From: Mycolicibacterium sarraceniae | Lineage (GTDB): Bacteria > Actinomycetota > Actinomycetes > Mycobacteriales > Mycobacteriaceae | Length of the DNA: 64,000 bases | NCBI RefSeq assembly: GCF_010731875.1 | Contig: NZ_AP022595.1 | Location: forward strand, 2,790,001 to 2,854,000 | Direction: 5' to 3' | Part shown: positions 49,601 through 60,182 of the stretch, in pieces | Layout: each line of letters begins with the position of its first letter | Position numbering within the stretch: position 1 is the stretch's first letter | Notes under the pieces: model-generated | Seen by the model: the letters and a program-made list of their open reading frames with translations, nothing else | What the model was told of the DNA's origin: nothing | Databases searched by the model: none | Translations under genes and position numbers: made by a program

Positions 49601-50417
49601 CGTGGTAGCCGCGCCGGCCGAGCCGCGGCTGCGCGCCACCCGCCTCGACTGGGATGTGTCGGCCGAAAACCTGCCGGTGCTCACCGACCATCAGGTCCGT
49701 GGCCAGGTGGTGGTGCCGGTGGTGATCGCGCTGGACGCGATACTGCGTGCGGCACGCGGTGTCGTTGCCGATGCGTGCCCGGTGGTCCGTGACTTCCAGG
49801 TGCTGTCGGGAGTCACGTTCACCGAAGGTGAACGGCAAGCTCTCACCATCGATTTCGAACCCGTCGGTTCGTCCTACACCGTCTCGATCACTGACGGTTC
49901 GGGTCGGGCGCGTTACCGCGCCACGGTGGACACCGCGGCCGTTGCGGCCCCGGAACTGTCGGTTCCGCAGGTGTCAGGATCGGCGTGGCCGCTCGGCGTC
50001 GACGAGGCATACGCCGGCCCGCTGTTCCACGGGCCGCAGTTTGCCGTCATCGAGGCGCTCGACACGTTCGGAACTGAAGGTGGCAGCGCCACGCTGAAAG
50101 GCTTGGGCGATCTCGGCTGGCCGCAGAACGGCTGGGCGATCGACGCTGCCGGCATCGATGGCGGCCTGCAGCTGGGCATCGTGTGGGCGAGCGCGCAGGG
50201 ACGTCCCCTGGTGCTGCCGATCCGGATCGGCCGGGTTGTGCTGCACCGGACGTTCGCTGACGCCAGTATCGCGCGTTGCCGGTTGGCCGCGCACCCGGTG
50301 AACGATAAGCGGGTCGATTTCGATATCGCGTACGAAACCTCCGACGGCGCACTCGTCGCGACCCTCGAGGGTGTGGAGTTCTACGCTGCGGGCGGCGCCG
50401 CGGACACGCCGGCGTGA
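43668..50417 (+). CDS. Pfa-type megasynthase: KS-AT-4xACP-KR-DH (PfaA-like)
   Basis: A 2249-aa iterative synthase. Order: KS ~10-455 with Cys211 (DAACASSL), His346 (EAHGTAT) and the GHTKAAAG His; AT ~570-860 with Ser668 (GHSFGE) and a SAFHS specificity segment that fits malonyl; an Ala/Pro linker with a helical HQAFLDMSTQ segment (~1040); four ACPs with phosphopantetheine Ser1167, Ser1264, Ser1360 and Ser1453 (each GIDSIKQVEI); KR ~1710-1985 (TGGARGVTAE, FSSIAARAG, SAYASANAA); and a C-terminal PKS-type DH ~2000-2245 with HxxxGxxxxP (DHQVRGQVVVP) and DGGLQ. The start is TTG (43668) after an AAGGG site. This is the PfaA/Pfa2 architecture. No release domain is present. Confidence 0.93.
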   Translation: MTDNTHQPSATPIAVVAMSAIYPGESGLTGFWRTITAGRDAISEVPPSHWLIEDYFDADPKVPDKTYCKRGGFIDPVDFDPVKFGLPPNALPSTDTGQILALIAARQLLDEVQREGVEVDLDRVDVVLGVASTTELVVQMGSRMQRPIWRKALLENGLPEDEADEICQDIADHYVPWQESTFPGLLGNVIAGRVANRLNLGGANFVTDAACASSLSALQSALHRLYLHESDVVLTGGVDALNDVMMYMCFSKTPAFSATGDCRPFSAGADGTIIGEGVGMVALKRLADAERDGDQIHAVICGLGSSSDGRASSVYAPRSEGQAKALRRAYERAGYDPSTVELVEAHGTATKAGDVAEFAGLKSVFTDSSARIALGSVKSQIGHTKAAAGAAGLIKAVLALQHSTLPGTLKVDRPNPSMGIEESPFYVNAQTRPWVRKSDQPRRASVSSFGFGGSNFHVTLEEYQGEHRAKRLRALPSELVALSAPSEAELQKRAADIVTAARSGESLARIAFEAAEEFDASQPARAGLVATDAESLGVVAERLRSALADGKAAELKDANIAVGFGPAREGKTAFLFPGQGSQYVGMGADLALSFPEALAVWDGLEGDLIELAGVVFPEPAFEASAADAQKKELTAMANAQPAIAVTSLAQLALLDVLGVGATAAAGHSFGEVTALAAAGVLPTERLVETARMRGTLMNEAGQGKDGAMLAVSATADEVRALLATQPESGSLVIANDNAPKQVVLAGYDSDIGWAQNAAKAKGWTAVRLPVASAFHSEIVAASSAPLTSYLKTLKIGQPNFPVYANATAQPYGEDVAEQLGNQVAQMVRFREMIETMSRDGVTRFVEVGPGRVLTGLVGKILGSAPHIAVALDDPKADGLRGWHRGLAALAADGVALDLVALFDHYAEPAKFVVPPKHAVKVGGANLGKPYPPADGKVSITPKRTRVSAPSAPLAVASASVAKQAPAPAVQRMETPAGSAPAPVAQAQPSVVQQQVPVQAQVAEAIAVPVSGDVWSIIDSIQKETAEQHQRYMDVVTQSHQAFLDMSTQMMAHIVGESATVAQVPRALAAVAPQQVAAPAVAAPVVAPPVAVARVAAPTPVAAPAPVAAPVAVAAPEAVAPAPVAAPVIAPAVSAGAVVLEIVSEKTGYPVDMLGLGMEMEAELGIDSIKQVEILAALQAKFPGAPEIPASELSGLRTLQDVVDTIADFAPAVSAPAAVGAVAPAVSAGPSAGAVVLEIVSEKTGYPVDMLGLGMEMEAELGIDSIKQVEILAALQAKFPGAPEIPASELSGLRTLQDVVDTIADFAPAVASPAAPVIAPAVSAGPSAGAVVLEIVSEKTGYPVDMLGLGMEMEAELGIDSIKQVEILAALQAKFPGAPEIPASELANLRTLQDVVDTVSGFAAPAAATAPAAVAEPSVSAGAVVLEIVSEKTGYPVDMLGLGMEMEAELGIDSIKQVEILAALQAKFPGAPEIPASELANLRTLQDVVDTVSGFAADGRTEQAAAVQHSAPEPELVALSCTEAEFRAAPPSGLAMAGLRDGVVFITREDPAFADALQRSLSSRGIQTRTVDEAPAEAGAVISLAALAPARTPADCVAVHVSAFHAARSVAKSSAPTRLFVTVQSTGARFIAADVPVGVASLVKTAGWEWPNASVRAVDMETLDAERLTAELLAGGSGIEVALRADGTRLVAVDDIESLVGEGEAISVTPGGVVVVTGGARGVTAESALALAKRYGLRLALLGRTPLREFTGDEPTGTTAAEIATALAASARARGEQLSLSQARAQAESLLAEREVRATLSTAERQGTPARYFAASITDDAALRSVLDEVRQNFGPIVGVVHGAGVLADKRLEDLDDDGFVKVFTTKLVGAEALLDATATDELRFISLFSSIAARAGNPGQSAYASANAALEAIAAREAARRNGECVVRAFGWGPWDGGMVDATLKSRFLAGGVGVIPIAEGAQFFADHALCRSSATAVVVAAPAEPRLRATRLDWDVSAENLPVLTDHQVRGQVVVPVVIALDAILRAARGVVADACPVVRDFQVLSGVTFTEGERQALTIDFEPVGSSYTVSITDGSGRARYRATVDTAAVAAPELSVPQVSGSAWPLGVDEAYAGPLFHGPQFAVIEALDTFGTEGGSATLKGLGDLGWPQNGWAIDAAGIDGGLQLGIVWASAQGRPLVLPIRIGRVVLHRTFADASIARCRLAAHPVNDKRVDFDIAYETSDGALVATLEGVEFYAAGGAADTPA
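47068..48153 (+). repeat. Four tandem ACP-coding repeats
   Basis: Four ~280-290-bp units lie in the Pfa2 gene, with phosphopantetheine serines 97, 96 and 93 codons apart. Long stretches of the units are identical at DNA level, including silent positions. Units 1-2 share the tail SGLRTLQDVVDTIADF, and units 3-4 share ANLRTLQDVVDTVSGF, so the array looks built by stepwise duplication or kept uniform by recombination. Confidence 0.95.
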
Positions 50418-53400
50418 GCGGGTTCGACCCGGTCGCGATCGTCGGACGCAGTTGTGTCCTGCCCGGTGCAACCACACCGGAGGAGCTGTTCGACGCCTCG
50501 CTGGGTGGCCGCTGCCTGCTGACGCCCACGCCACGCGATGGTTGGCGCGGTGTGGATCCCGGCCAGCTGCTGGCCAGCGACAAACCAGGTCTGCGGGTGT
50601 CGTCGGCGACCGGCGGCTATGTGGAGACTTCCTTCGACTTGACCCAATTCGCCTCGCGGATAACTGATTTCGACCGGCTCGATCCGATCGTGCCGTGGCT
50701 TGCTCAGTGTGCGCAGCAGGCACTGGGCGGGCCGCTCGCGGCACCGCGGACCGGTCTGATCGTGGGCAACCTGTCGTATCCGAGCACCATGGGCACCGCG
50801 TTCGTCGAGGCCGTCTGGACGGGCAACGGCAACGACGATCCACGCAACCGGTTCTCCTCCGGGCTGCCGGTGCACCTGGTCGCCGGTGCGATGGAGATGA
50901 ATGGCCCGGTGTATGCGCTCGACGCTGCCTGCGCGTCATCGCTCTACGCGATCAAACTGGCGTGCGACGCCCTGCACGACGGCGACGCCGACGTCATGCT
51001 CGCGGGCGGGGTCAACGGCTCGGACGACCTGTTCTTGCATCTTGGCTTCACCTCGCTGCAGGCGCTGAGCCCGTCGGGCCGGTCTCGTCCCTTCCACGCC
51101 GAGGCCGATGGTCTGGTTCCCGCACAGGGCGCAGCCCTGGTGGCTCTGAAGCGCCTCGACGACGCCGAGCGCGACGGCGACCACATCCTCGGCGTGATCA
51201 TGGGTGTTGGGCTCTCCAACGATGGCCGGCAGAGCGGCTTCTTGGCACCCGCGGTGGGTGGTCAGACCCGCGCTATGATCTCGGCGCTCGAGCAGGCGGG
51301 GCTGACCCCTGCCGATATCGACTACGTGGACTGCCACGCGACCGGCACACCGCTGGGTGACGCCACCGAGCTGCAGAGCATCGCGGCCGCCTACGGTGAC
51401 GTCCCGCTGAAGCTGGGCGCGCTGAAAGGCAATCTCGGTCACACCATCACGGTGTCCGGCGCGGCAAGCCTGGTGAATGTGTTGTCCGCCATGCAGGCGT
51501 CGACGTTTCCGCCGACGTTGTGCGAGAAGCCGACCGAGAAGCTGGCCGGCACACCGTTCACGTTGGTCACCACGCCCACGCCATGGGAAGGACCGGTCAA
51601 GCGCGCCGCAGTCAGCAACTTCGGGTTCGGCGGCAACAACGCGCACCTGATCGTCGAGAACTACCGGGGGCCACGCGGTTCGGTCGCGCGGCAGCGGCCG
51701 CCCACCGACGAGATCGTCATCTGCGGAATCGGTGTGGTCACTGGCGACGCACGCGGTGCCAACGCATTCCGTCGCCGTGTGCTGGGACCCGAGGCGCAGC
51801 CCACTCCGCTCGACGCCGTCGAGCTTGACCTTGCGGGCCTGGGGTTCCCGCCAAAGGAGCTCGCCGGCAGCCTGAGTCAGCAGACGGTGATGCTGGCCGC
51901 GGCGGGGCAGGCATTGCGCTATGTGACGCTGGACCCGGACCGTACCGGGGTGTTCGTCGGTATGGGCTGCGATGCCATGATCGGTCGCCAGCGGCTGCGG
52001 GTGCTGAACACCGACAATGACCAGTGGCTGGCGGCGAACAAAGAGGCCGCGCCGCAGCTGACCGCTGACGGTGTCATCGGAACCATGCCCAACATCCCCG
52101 CCAATCGCATCCACGCCCAGCGTGACTTTCGCGGGTTCGGCTTCACCGTCTCCACCGAAGAGCTGTCGGCGATCACCGCGCTGCAGATCGCTATTCGGGC
52201 GTTGCGGTACCGAGAACTCGACACCGTCGTCGCCGGTGGGGTCGATATGTGTTGCGAGCCAGCACATTCACGCGCGGCCGACGCACTGGACGCCGATACG
52301 AGCATCGCGCACGGTGACGCGGCCGTGGCGTTCGTCCTGAAGCGCCGCGCCGACGCGGAAGCCGCGGGCGACGAGATCGTCGCCGTCATCGATACCGACG
52401 ACGAGCCGATCGCGACCGATCCGAACTTCGCGGCGCAGCGGATCGGCCGCACCCACGCGGCCAGCGCTGCTGTGGAGATCGCCGCCCGCGCAGAGGCCGT
52501 GCGGGCGCGGGTGCGGGTGGATCGTGCCGGTGCGCAGCCGGCACCGGGCGGTACCACTGCGGCGGTGTGGGTGGAGGCGCTGGGTGGACGTGCCGATGGC
52601 ATCACGGTGTCCGCGGCCGGTGCGCCAAAGCCACTGGCGCTTGGCGTCGTTCCGGTCTCGGAGCGCTACGCCGGTTCAAGCAGGGCCGATCTGTTGAGCC
52701 GGCTGCACCGCGGCGAACCAGGTGGCAGCGGGCCGGTGCGGTGTTCGTTGGTGGGGGTCAGCCAGGCCGGAGTGGACACGCTTCGCCAACAGGCCGTGCA
52801 GCGGCTCGAACGTGGCGAGGCACCGGTCGTTCCGGGCATCGCGTTCGCCGAAGCCCCGACCACCGGCGAACTTGCCTTCACCTTCACGGGCGCAGCAGCG
52901 GCCTACCCGGGTGCCGGGCGTGAGCTGTTGTTCGCGTGGCCCGAGATCGGCGATGCACTCACCCAACGCTTCTCCGGCGTCGGCGATTTGGCCCGTGCTC
53001 TGCACGGCGACGGGATCACCACCCTGGACCCACGCACCCAGCTGACCGGTTGTGCTCTGGTCTGTCAGTCGCAGGCGGAGTTCTCCCGGACCGTTCTCGG
53101 CCTCAAACCTACTGCTGCGATTGGTCTTTCGTCAGGCGAGACCAACTCGCTGATGGCCTTTGGGGTCTGGAGCGACCTGGAACCGATGCTCGATGAGATC
53201 GAGGCGTCGGGCATGTACGGCGATGAGCTGACCGGCGAATGTCGGGTGGCGGCGGCCTACTGGGGGCTCGGTGACCAACCGGCCCCGTGGGAGTGCTGGC
53301 GTATCACCGCACCCCGGCCGCTCGTCGATGCGGCGCTGGCGCTCGAACCGCGCGCCTATATGACAATTGTTCAGGCGCCGGATGATTGCGTCATCGGCGG

Positions 53401-56400
53401 AGATCCCGCAGCGTGCCGACGGGTGATCGACGCCGTTCCCGGCGCGACTGCGATACCCCTTGGTCTGGACATGGTCATCCACTGCGAAGCGATGGCGCCG
53501 TTCGCCGACACCTGGCGCAACATTCACACGCGAGAGACGCACGAGGTGCCGGATATCCGGTTCTACACCAACGCTGTCAACCGCGCCTATGTGCCGACCC
53601 GGGAAGCCGCCGCCGAGGCGATCACCCGGCAGGCCCTCGAGCCGATCGACTTCCCCGCGACGGTTCTCCAAGCATGGGAAGACGGGGTCCGTATCTTCGT
53701 CGAGCACGGGCCGCGCGCCATCTTGACGCAAGCGGTGTCGAAAATCCTTGGTGATCGCCCACATCTGGCGGTTGCGCTGGATCCCCAGGAACGCCGTGGG
53801 CTGCGAGCGCTGGCCGAAAGTGTTGGCAAGCTCTGGGTTTACGGGCTACCGGTCGACGTCAGCGCATTCGACGCGCGCATTCAGCAATTGCGTGACCAAG
53901 GTCAGGCGGCACCCTCGGGGAACACTCGCAAGCTGACGCTGGCCGCTCATTGGCCCGATATCGTCCCGGCGCCTGAAGCGCCCAAGAATGTCTCGACGCC
54001 GCAAGCGTCCAGGATTGAGAGTGCACCGCCCATGCCCGAAGTGGACCACGGAAGTGTTCAAGTCATGCCGCCCGCGCCGGCCCAGCTCGCATCGCTGGTC
54101 ATCGCCCAGGAGGTAGTCGTCCAAGCGGCGCCGGAGACGACGACCGTGATCGCCAGGCCGGTCGCCCCCGCCGCCGCCGTGGTCAGCGATCAGACGGCCG
54201 CAGCGCTGAATCTGGTTGCCTCGGTCAGCAATGCGCATTCGGCGTTCCTGGACCGGCAGGCAGAAGCCCACCAGTCCTTCCTGAAGTCGCGCGGTGATCT
54301 CCTCGCGTTGGTGTCGGGACGACGGGGATCAGCGCCGGCGGTGGTCGCTAGTGCGCCAGCGGCGTATGCCCCAGCACCGATGCCCGTTGCGAGCGCCCCT
54401 GCGGCCGCACCGGTGGCGAGTGTGCCGACACCGGTGGCACCAGCACCGAGTGCGCCACCTCCTCCGCCGCCACCTCCTGCGCCGCCGGTGACGCCCGCGC
54501 TGAGCAGGCGTTCAGCGAAGACCGAAGAGCCGCTCTGGTCCCGTGCGCAGCTGGAAATCCTTGCCGGCGGCAAGGTTTCGGAGGTTATGGGGCCCAAGTT
54601 CGCCGAATACGACCAGTACGAGCGCCTGGTTCGGATGCCGGAGCCGCCGCTGCTGCTGGCCGATCGAGTCATGAGCATCGAGGGTGAACCCGGCACCATG
54701 GGCACCGGTCTCATCGTCACCGAGACCGACGTCGACCCGAATGCGTGGTACATCCACAACGGCCGGATGTCACCGGGTGTGGTGATCGAGAGCGGCCAGG
54801 CCGACCTGCTGCTGGCCTCGTGGCTGGGCGCGGATTTCAGTAACCGCAGCGAGCGCGTGTACCGCCTGCTCGGCTGTGATCTGACGTTCATGGGTGAGCT
54901 GCCCAAGGGCGGTGACACGCTGCACTATGAGATCCACATTGACGGTCACGCGAAAACCGGTGATACGCGGCTGTTCTTCTTCCATTACGACTGCTACATC
55001 GGCGACCGGCTGATGATCTCGGTGCGCAACGGGCAAGCCGGCTTCTTCTCCGATGCCGAGCTTGCCGAGTCGGACGGGGTCCTATGGGACGCCGCCGACG
55101 ATGCGCCGCGCGATGGTGCCATTCGTGACGAGCCGCCCGTCGTCACCCAGAAGCGTTCCTTCAGCCGGGATGATCTCGATGCGTTCACTGACGGCCACGC
55201 GTTCCGGTGCTTCGGTGCCGGTTTCGAGCGGGCGGCCGCCCATACCCGGACGCCGTCGCTGCCAACCGGCAAACTGCGGCTGATCGACGAGATCGCCGAA
55301 TTCGATCCGAACGGCGGACCCTGGGGCCGCGGCTATCTGCGCGCGACCGCCGCGGTGCCCAAGGACATGTGGTTCTACGACGGGCATTTCAAGAATGATC
55401 CCTGCATGCCCGGGACACTCATGGCGGATGCGGCTACCCAGGCCCTGTCCTTCGCGATGGCTGCCTACGGCTTCACCATCGAGCGTGACGGCTGGCGGTT
55501 TGAGCCCGTCCCGGATGACATGGCGCGGTTCGTGTGCCGCGGTCAGGTGACTCCCGACGCCGATCACATGCTCGACTACGAGGTGTTCATCGAGGAGATC
55601 ATCGACGGCCCGACGCCGATCGTCTTCGCGGCATTGCTGTGCCGCAGCGACGGTTTCAAGGTGTTCCACGCCCGGCGTTTCGGCATGCGTCTGGTGCCGG
55701 ACTGGCCGATGCCTCCCGGTGCGCCCGGTCCGGTGCAGATCCTGGCCGGAACCAAAGATGTTCGCGGCGATCAGGGCGCACTGCTGGCCTGCGGGCGTGG
55801 CATGCCGTCGGATGCGTTCGGAGCGCTGTACGCGCCGTTCGACGGAACGCGCCGCGCACCACGGCTACCCGATGAGCCCTACCACTTCATGTCGCGGGTG
55901 CTCAGCGTGTCCAGCCCGCCCGGGGTGCCGACCAAGGGCGGCACCGTCGTCGCGGAATACGACGTGCCGGCCGGCGAATGGTATTTCGGGGACGCCCACG
56001 TTGACGCGGTACCGATGCCGGTGCTGATCGAGATCCTGCTGCAGCCGTGCGGCTGGCTGTCCTCGTACAACGGCTTCGCCGCCAATCGTCCCGACGATGT
56101 GGTGTTCCGCAACCTCGACGGCGGTGAGGTCGTGCAGCGCCGTCCCGCTCGCGTCGGGACCCTGCGGGTGACCTCGACACTGGAACGCTTCGCCGACGGC
56201 GCCGGCTCGACGATCGTATTCTTCGACGTCATCTGCACTCAGGACGACGAGGTCGTCATGACGATGAAGACAGCGTTCGGATTCTTCAGCCCTGAGGCGC
56301 TGAAGAATCAGGTGGGCCTGCGGACGGACCCGGCTGCGCTGGAAGCACTTTCGGCAGCAGCCCCGGTCGCACTGTCCTACCGGGCTGAGGAACTCGACGG

Positions 56401-56860
56401 CGCTCCATGGCTGGACCAGGGCCGCCTCCAGGTTCTCGACCGGGTCAACTTTTGGCCGGGTGGGGGAGCAGCCGGCCTGGGCCGGCTGGTCGCCGAGTAC
56501 GACGTCACTCCCGAGGCGTGGTTCTTCAAGGCGCACTTCTTCCAGGATCCGGTACAGCCCGGTTCGCTCGGCCTGGAGGCCATGCAGCAGGCGGCCCGGG
56601 CGTTGGCCCGGCTGTCCGGTCATGCCCCCGCCGGTGACGGTTACGCATTCGAGCCCGTCGCCCTGGACCAGGTGTTCAGCTGGAAGTTCCGCGGTCAGGT
56701 GACGCCGACCAACAAGCGCACTCGATCCGAGATCGAAGTCCTGTCCGTGGAACGTGATGACAGCGGAGTGCTGGTTGTGTTTGACGGCCGGTTCTGGTGC
56801 GACGATCTGTGCATCTACGAGACGCGCGGGATGGGTGTGCGCGTCGTGGCGCGGTCATAA
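50414..56860 (+). CDS. Pfa-type megasynthase: KS-CLF-AT-multiple hotdog DH (PfaC-like)
   Basis: A 2148-aa partner synthase. Order: KS ~5-420 with Cys173 (DAACASSL), DCHATGT and GNLGHT; a chain-length factor ~440-720, a KS-like fold in which the active Cys is replaced (TVSTEELSA, apparently Glu); AT ~820-1110 with GLSSGE (Ser906), PfaB-like; a Pro/Ala linker with [11 protein letters not shown]; then four FabA-like hotdog units ~1380-2148. Units 2 and 4 keep [15 protein letters not shown] and [15 protein letters not shown]; unit 1 (NGRMSPG) lacks the His and unit 3 is altered ([10 protein letters not shown]). GTG start, overlapping the previous stop (GTGA). It resembles myxobacterial Pfa3 without its C-terminal acyltransferase. 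Confidence 0.92.
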   Translation: MSGFDPVAIVGRSCVLPGATTPEELFDASLGGRCLLTPTPRDGWRGVDPGQLLASDKPGLRVSSATGGYVETSFDLTQFASRITDFDRLDPIVPWLAQCAQQALGGPLAAPRTGLIVGNLSYPSTMGTAFVEAVWTGNGNDDPRNRFSSGLPVHLVAGAMEMNGPVYALDAACASSLYAIKLACDALHDGDADVMLAGGVNGSDDLFLHLGFTSLQALSPSGRSRPFHAEADGLVPAQGAALVALKRLDDAERDGDHILGVIMGVGLSNDGRQSGFLAPAVGGQTRAMISALEQAGLTPADIDYVDCHATGTPLGDATELQSIAAAYGDVPLKLGALKGNLGHTITVSGAASLVNVLSAMQASTFPPTLCEKPTEKLAGTPFTLVTTPTPWEGPVKRAAVSNFGFGGNNAHLIVENYRGPRGSVARQRPPTDEIVICGIGVVTGDARGANAFRRRVLGPEAQPTPLDAVELDLAGLGFPPKELAGSLSQQTVMLAAAGQALRYVTLDPDRTGVFVGMGCDAMIGRQRLRVLNTDNDQWLAANKEAAPQLTADGVIGTMPNIPANRIHAQRDFRGFGFTVSTEELSAITALQIAIRALRYRELDTVVAGGVDMCCEPAHSRAADALDADTSIAHGDAAVAFVLKRRADAEAAGDEIVAVIDTDDEPIATDPNFAAQRIGRTHAASAAVEIAARAEAVRARVRVDRAGAQPAPGGTTAAVWVEALGGRADGITVSAAGAPKPLALGVVPVSERYAGSSRADLLSRLHRGEPGGSGPVRCSLVGVSQAGVDTLRQQAVQRLERGEAPVVPGIAFAEAPTTGELAFTFTGAAAAYPGAGRELLFAWPEIGDALTQRFSGVGDLARALHGDGITTLDPRTQLTGCALVCQSQAEFSRTVLGLKPTAAIGLSSGETNSLMAFGVWSDLEPMLDEIEASGMYGDELTGECRVAAAYWGLGDQPAPWECWRITAPRPLVDAALALEPRAYMTIVQAPDDCVIGGDPAACRRVIDAVPGATAIPLGLDMVIHCEAMAPFADTWRNIHTRETHEVPDIRFYTNAVNRAYVPTREAAAEAITRQALEPIDFPATVLQAWEDGVRIFVEHGPRAILTQAVSKILGDRPHLAVALDPQERRGLRALAESVGKLWVYGLPVDVSAFDARIQQLRDQGQAAPSGNTRKLTLAAHWPDIVPAPEAPKNVSTPQASRIESAPPMPEVDHGSVQVMPPAPAQLASLVIAQEVVVQAAPETTTVIARPVAPAAAVVSDQTAAALNLVASVSNAHSAFLDRQAEAHQSFLKSRGDLLALVSGRRGSAPAVVASAPAAYAPAPMPVASAPAAAPVASVPTPVAPAPSAPPPPPPPPAPPVTPALSRRSAKTEEPLWSRAQLEILAGGKVSEVMGPKFAEYDQYERLVRMPEPPLLLADRVMSIEGEPGTMGTGLIVTETDVDPNAWYIHNGRMSPGVVIESGQADLLLASWLGADFSNRSERVYRLLGCDLTFMGELPKGGDTLHYEIHIDGHAKTGDTRLFFFHYDCYIGDRLMISVRNGQAGFFSDAELAESDGVLWDAADDAPRDGAIRDEPPVVTQKRSFSRDDLDAFTDGHAFRCFGAGFERAAAHTRTPSLPTGKLRLIDEIAEFDPNGGPWGRGYLRATAAVPKDMWFYDGHFKNDPCMPGTLMADAATQALSFAMAAYGFTIERDGWRFEPVPDDMARFVCRGQVTPDADHMLDYEVFIEEIIDGPTPIVFAALLCRSDGFKVFHARRFGMRLVPDWPMPPGAPGPVQILAGTKDVRGDQGALLACGRGMPSDAFGALYAPFDGTRRAPRLPDEPYHFMSRVLSVSSPPGVPTKGGTVVAEYDVPAGEWYFGDAHVDAVPMPVLIEILLQPCGWLSSYNGFAANRPDDVVFRNLDGGEVVQRRPARVGTLRVTSTLERFADGAGSTIVFFDVICTQDDEVVMTMKTAFGFFSPEALKNQVGLRTDPAALEALSAAAPVALSYRAEELDGAPWLDQGRLQVLDRVNFWPGGGAAGLGRLVAEYDVTPEAWFFKAHFFQDPVQPGSLGLEAMQQAARALARLSGHAPAGDGYAFEPVALDQVFSWKFRGQVTPTNKRTRSEIEVLSVERDDSGVLVVFDGRFWCDDLCIYETRGMGVRVVARS

Positions 56861-56867
56861 TAGTGCG

Positions 56868-58735
<1,868 letters not shown>

Positions 58736-58745
58736 CAGGGGAGCG

Positions 58746-60182
58746 ATGACGGAGCTCGGCAAGACGCTGCGCGCGGTCAGCACGGCCATCCCGGGTCTGA
58801 CCATCTGGGATCTGCCGGTTCACGGCGACAACCGCGGCTGGTTCAAGGAGAACTGGCAGCGCGAAAAAATGGTGGCCGCCGGAATGCCCGATTTCGGGCC
58901 TGTTCAGAACAATGTGTCGTTCAACGAATCGGCAGGCACCACGCGCGGTATCCACGCCGAACCGTGGGACAAGTACATCTCGGTCGCCACCGGACGGATC
59001 TTCTGCGCGTGGGTCGACCTGCGCGATGGCCCGACGTTCGGGACGGTGGTTACTGCCGAGATAGACCCCTCGCGTGCGGTCTTCGTTCCGCAGGGTGTTG
59101 GCAACGGATTCCAGACGCTGGAGCCCAACACTGCCTACACCTATCTGGTCAACGATCACTACTCACCGGACGGCGTCTACACCTCGCTGAACCCGGGTGA
59201 CGCGACCATTGCGATCGACTGGCCCATCCCCCTGGAGCGAGCAGAATTGTCGGCCAAGGACCGGGCCCAGGGGCCGCTGTCCGAGGTCGTCCCCGTCCAG
59301 CCACGCAAGATCTTGGTTGTCGGTGCCAACGGGCAACTGGGCCGGGCGCTGCGCGAGTCCTACGCCGGCGTTTCGCATGTCGAGTTCGTCGACTTGCCTG
59401 AATTCGATCTCACTGCAGGCGATCTCGGTTCGGCGCGCCCGTGGCAGGAGTACAGCACGATCATCAACGCCGCGGCCTTCACCGCGGTGGACGTAGCCGA
59501 GACCGCCGAGGGGCGTGTTGCCGCGTGGGCCGCCAACGTCACCGGCGTCGCGAATCTGGCACGGGTCGCATCCGAGCACAGGCTGACTGTCGTGCACGTT
59601 TCGACTGACTATGTGTTCGACGGCACGTCAACGCGGCCCTACCGCGAGGACGATCCGATGGCCCCGCTCGGCGTGTACGGGCAGACGAAAGCTGCCGGCG
59701 ACCAGGTCATCGCTACGGTAGCACGGCACTACATCTTGCGTACCTCGTGGGTGATCGGCGAGGGCCGAAACTTCGTGCGCACCATGCTTTCTCTGGCCGA
59801 GAAGGGTGTCGATCCGGCGGTGGTCGACGACCAGATCGGCCGCCTGACGTTCACCACCGAGCTGGCCCGGGCGATCCGCCACCTGCTCTCCAGTCGTGCG
59901 CCGTACGGGACGTACAACGTGACGGGGGCAGGCCCGGATACCTCATGGGCCGATATTGCGCGACGCGCGTTCGAGCTGGCGGGCCACGATCCGCGCCGGG
60001 TGACTGGTGTATCGACCGAGCAGTACTTCGGCACGGCCACGAATCCGGTGTCGCCGCGGCCCCTCCGCGGTGTTCTGGACCTGGCGAAAATCGAGTCCAC
60101 CGGATTCGTGCCGGCCACCGCTGACGAGACGTTGGTGAATTACGTTGCGGCAGAAGTCCGCGAGGCGCGAGTGACCAGCTAG
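58746..60182 (+). CDS. rmlCD: Fused RmlC-RmlD: 4-keto-6-deoxyglucose 3,5-epimerase / 4-reductase
   Basis: A 478-aa two-domain enzyme. Residues ~1-185 are the cupin epimerase Rml[25 protein letters not shown] (catalytic His) and [10 protein letters not shown]. Residues ~190-478 are the reductase Rml[34 protein letters not shown] and the Tyr/Lys in YGQTKAAGD. Together they finish dTDP-L-rhamnose. M. tuberculosis has separate rmlC and rmlD; fusions are annotated in some other Actinobacteria such as corynebacteria. The ATG at 58746 follows AGGGGAG. The stop TAG overlaps the convergent mmpL stop. Confidence 0.95.
   Translation: MTELGKTLRAVSTAIPGLTIWDLPVHGDNRGWFKENWQREKMVAAGMPDFGPVQNNVSFNESAGTTRGIHAEPWDKYISVATGRIFCAWVDLRDGPTFGTVVTAEIDPSRAVFVPQGVGNGFQTLEPNTAYTYLVNDHYSPDGVYTSLNPGDATIAIDWPIPLERAELSAKDRAQGPLSEVVPVQPRKILVVGANGQLGRALRESYAGVSHVEFVDLPEFDLTAGDLGSARPWQEYSTIINAAAFTAVDVAETAEGRVAAWAANVTGVANLARVASEHRLTVVHVSTDYVFDGTSTRPYREDDPMAPLGVYGQTKAAGDQVIATVARHYILRTSWVIGEGRNFVRTMLSLAEKGVDPAVVDDQIGRLTFTTELARAIRHLLSSRAPYGTYNVTGAGPDTSWADIARRAFELAGHDPRRVTGVSTEQYFGTATNPVSPRPLRGVLDLAKIESTGFVPATADETLVNYVAAEVREARVTS

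Noticed and set aside
54340..54500. Pro/Ala-rich stretch in Pfa3 as a separate PE/PPE-like gene
   Set aside because: It is an in-frame interdomain linker between AT and the dehydratases.
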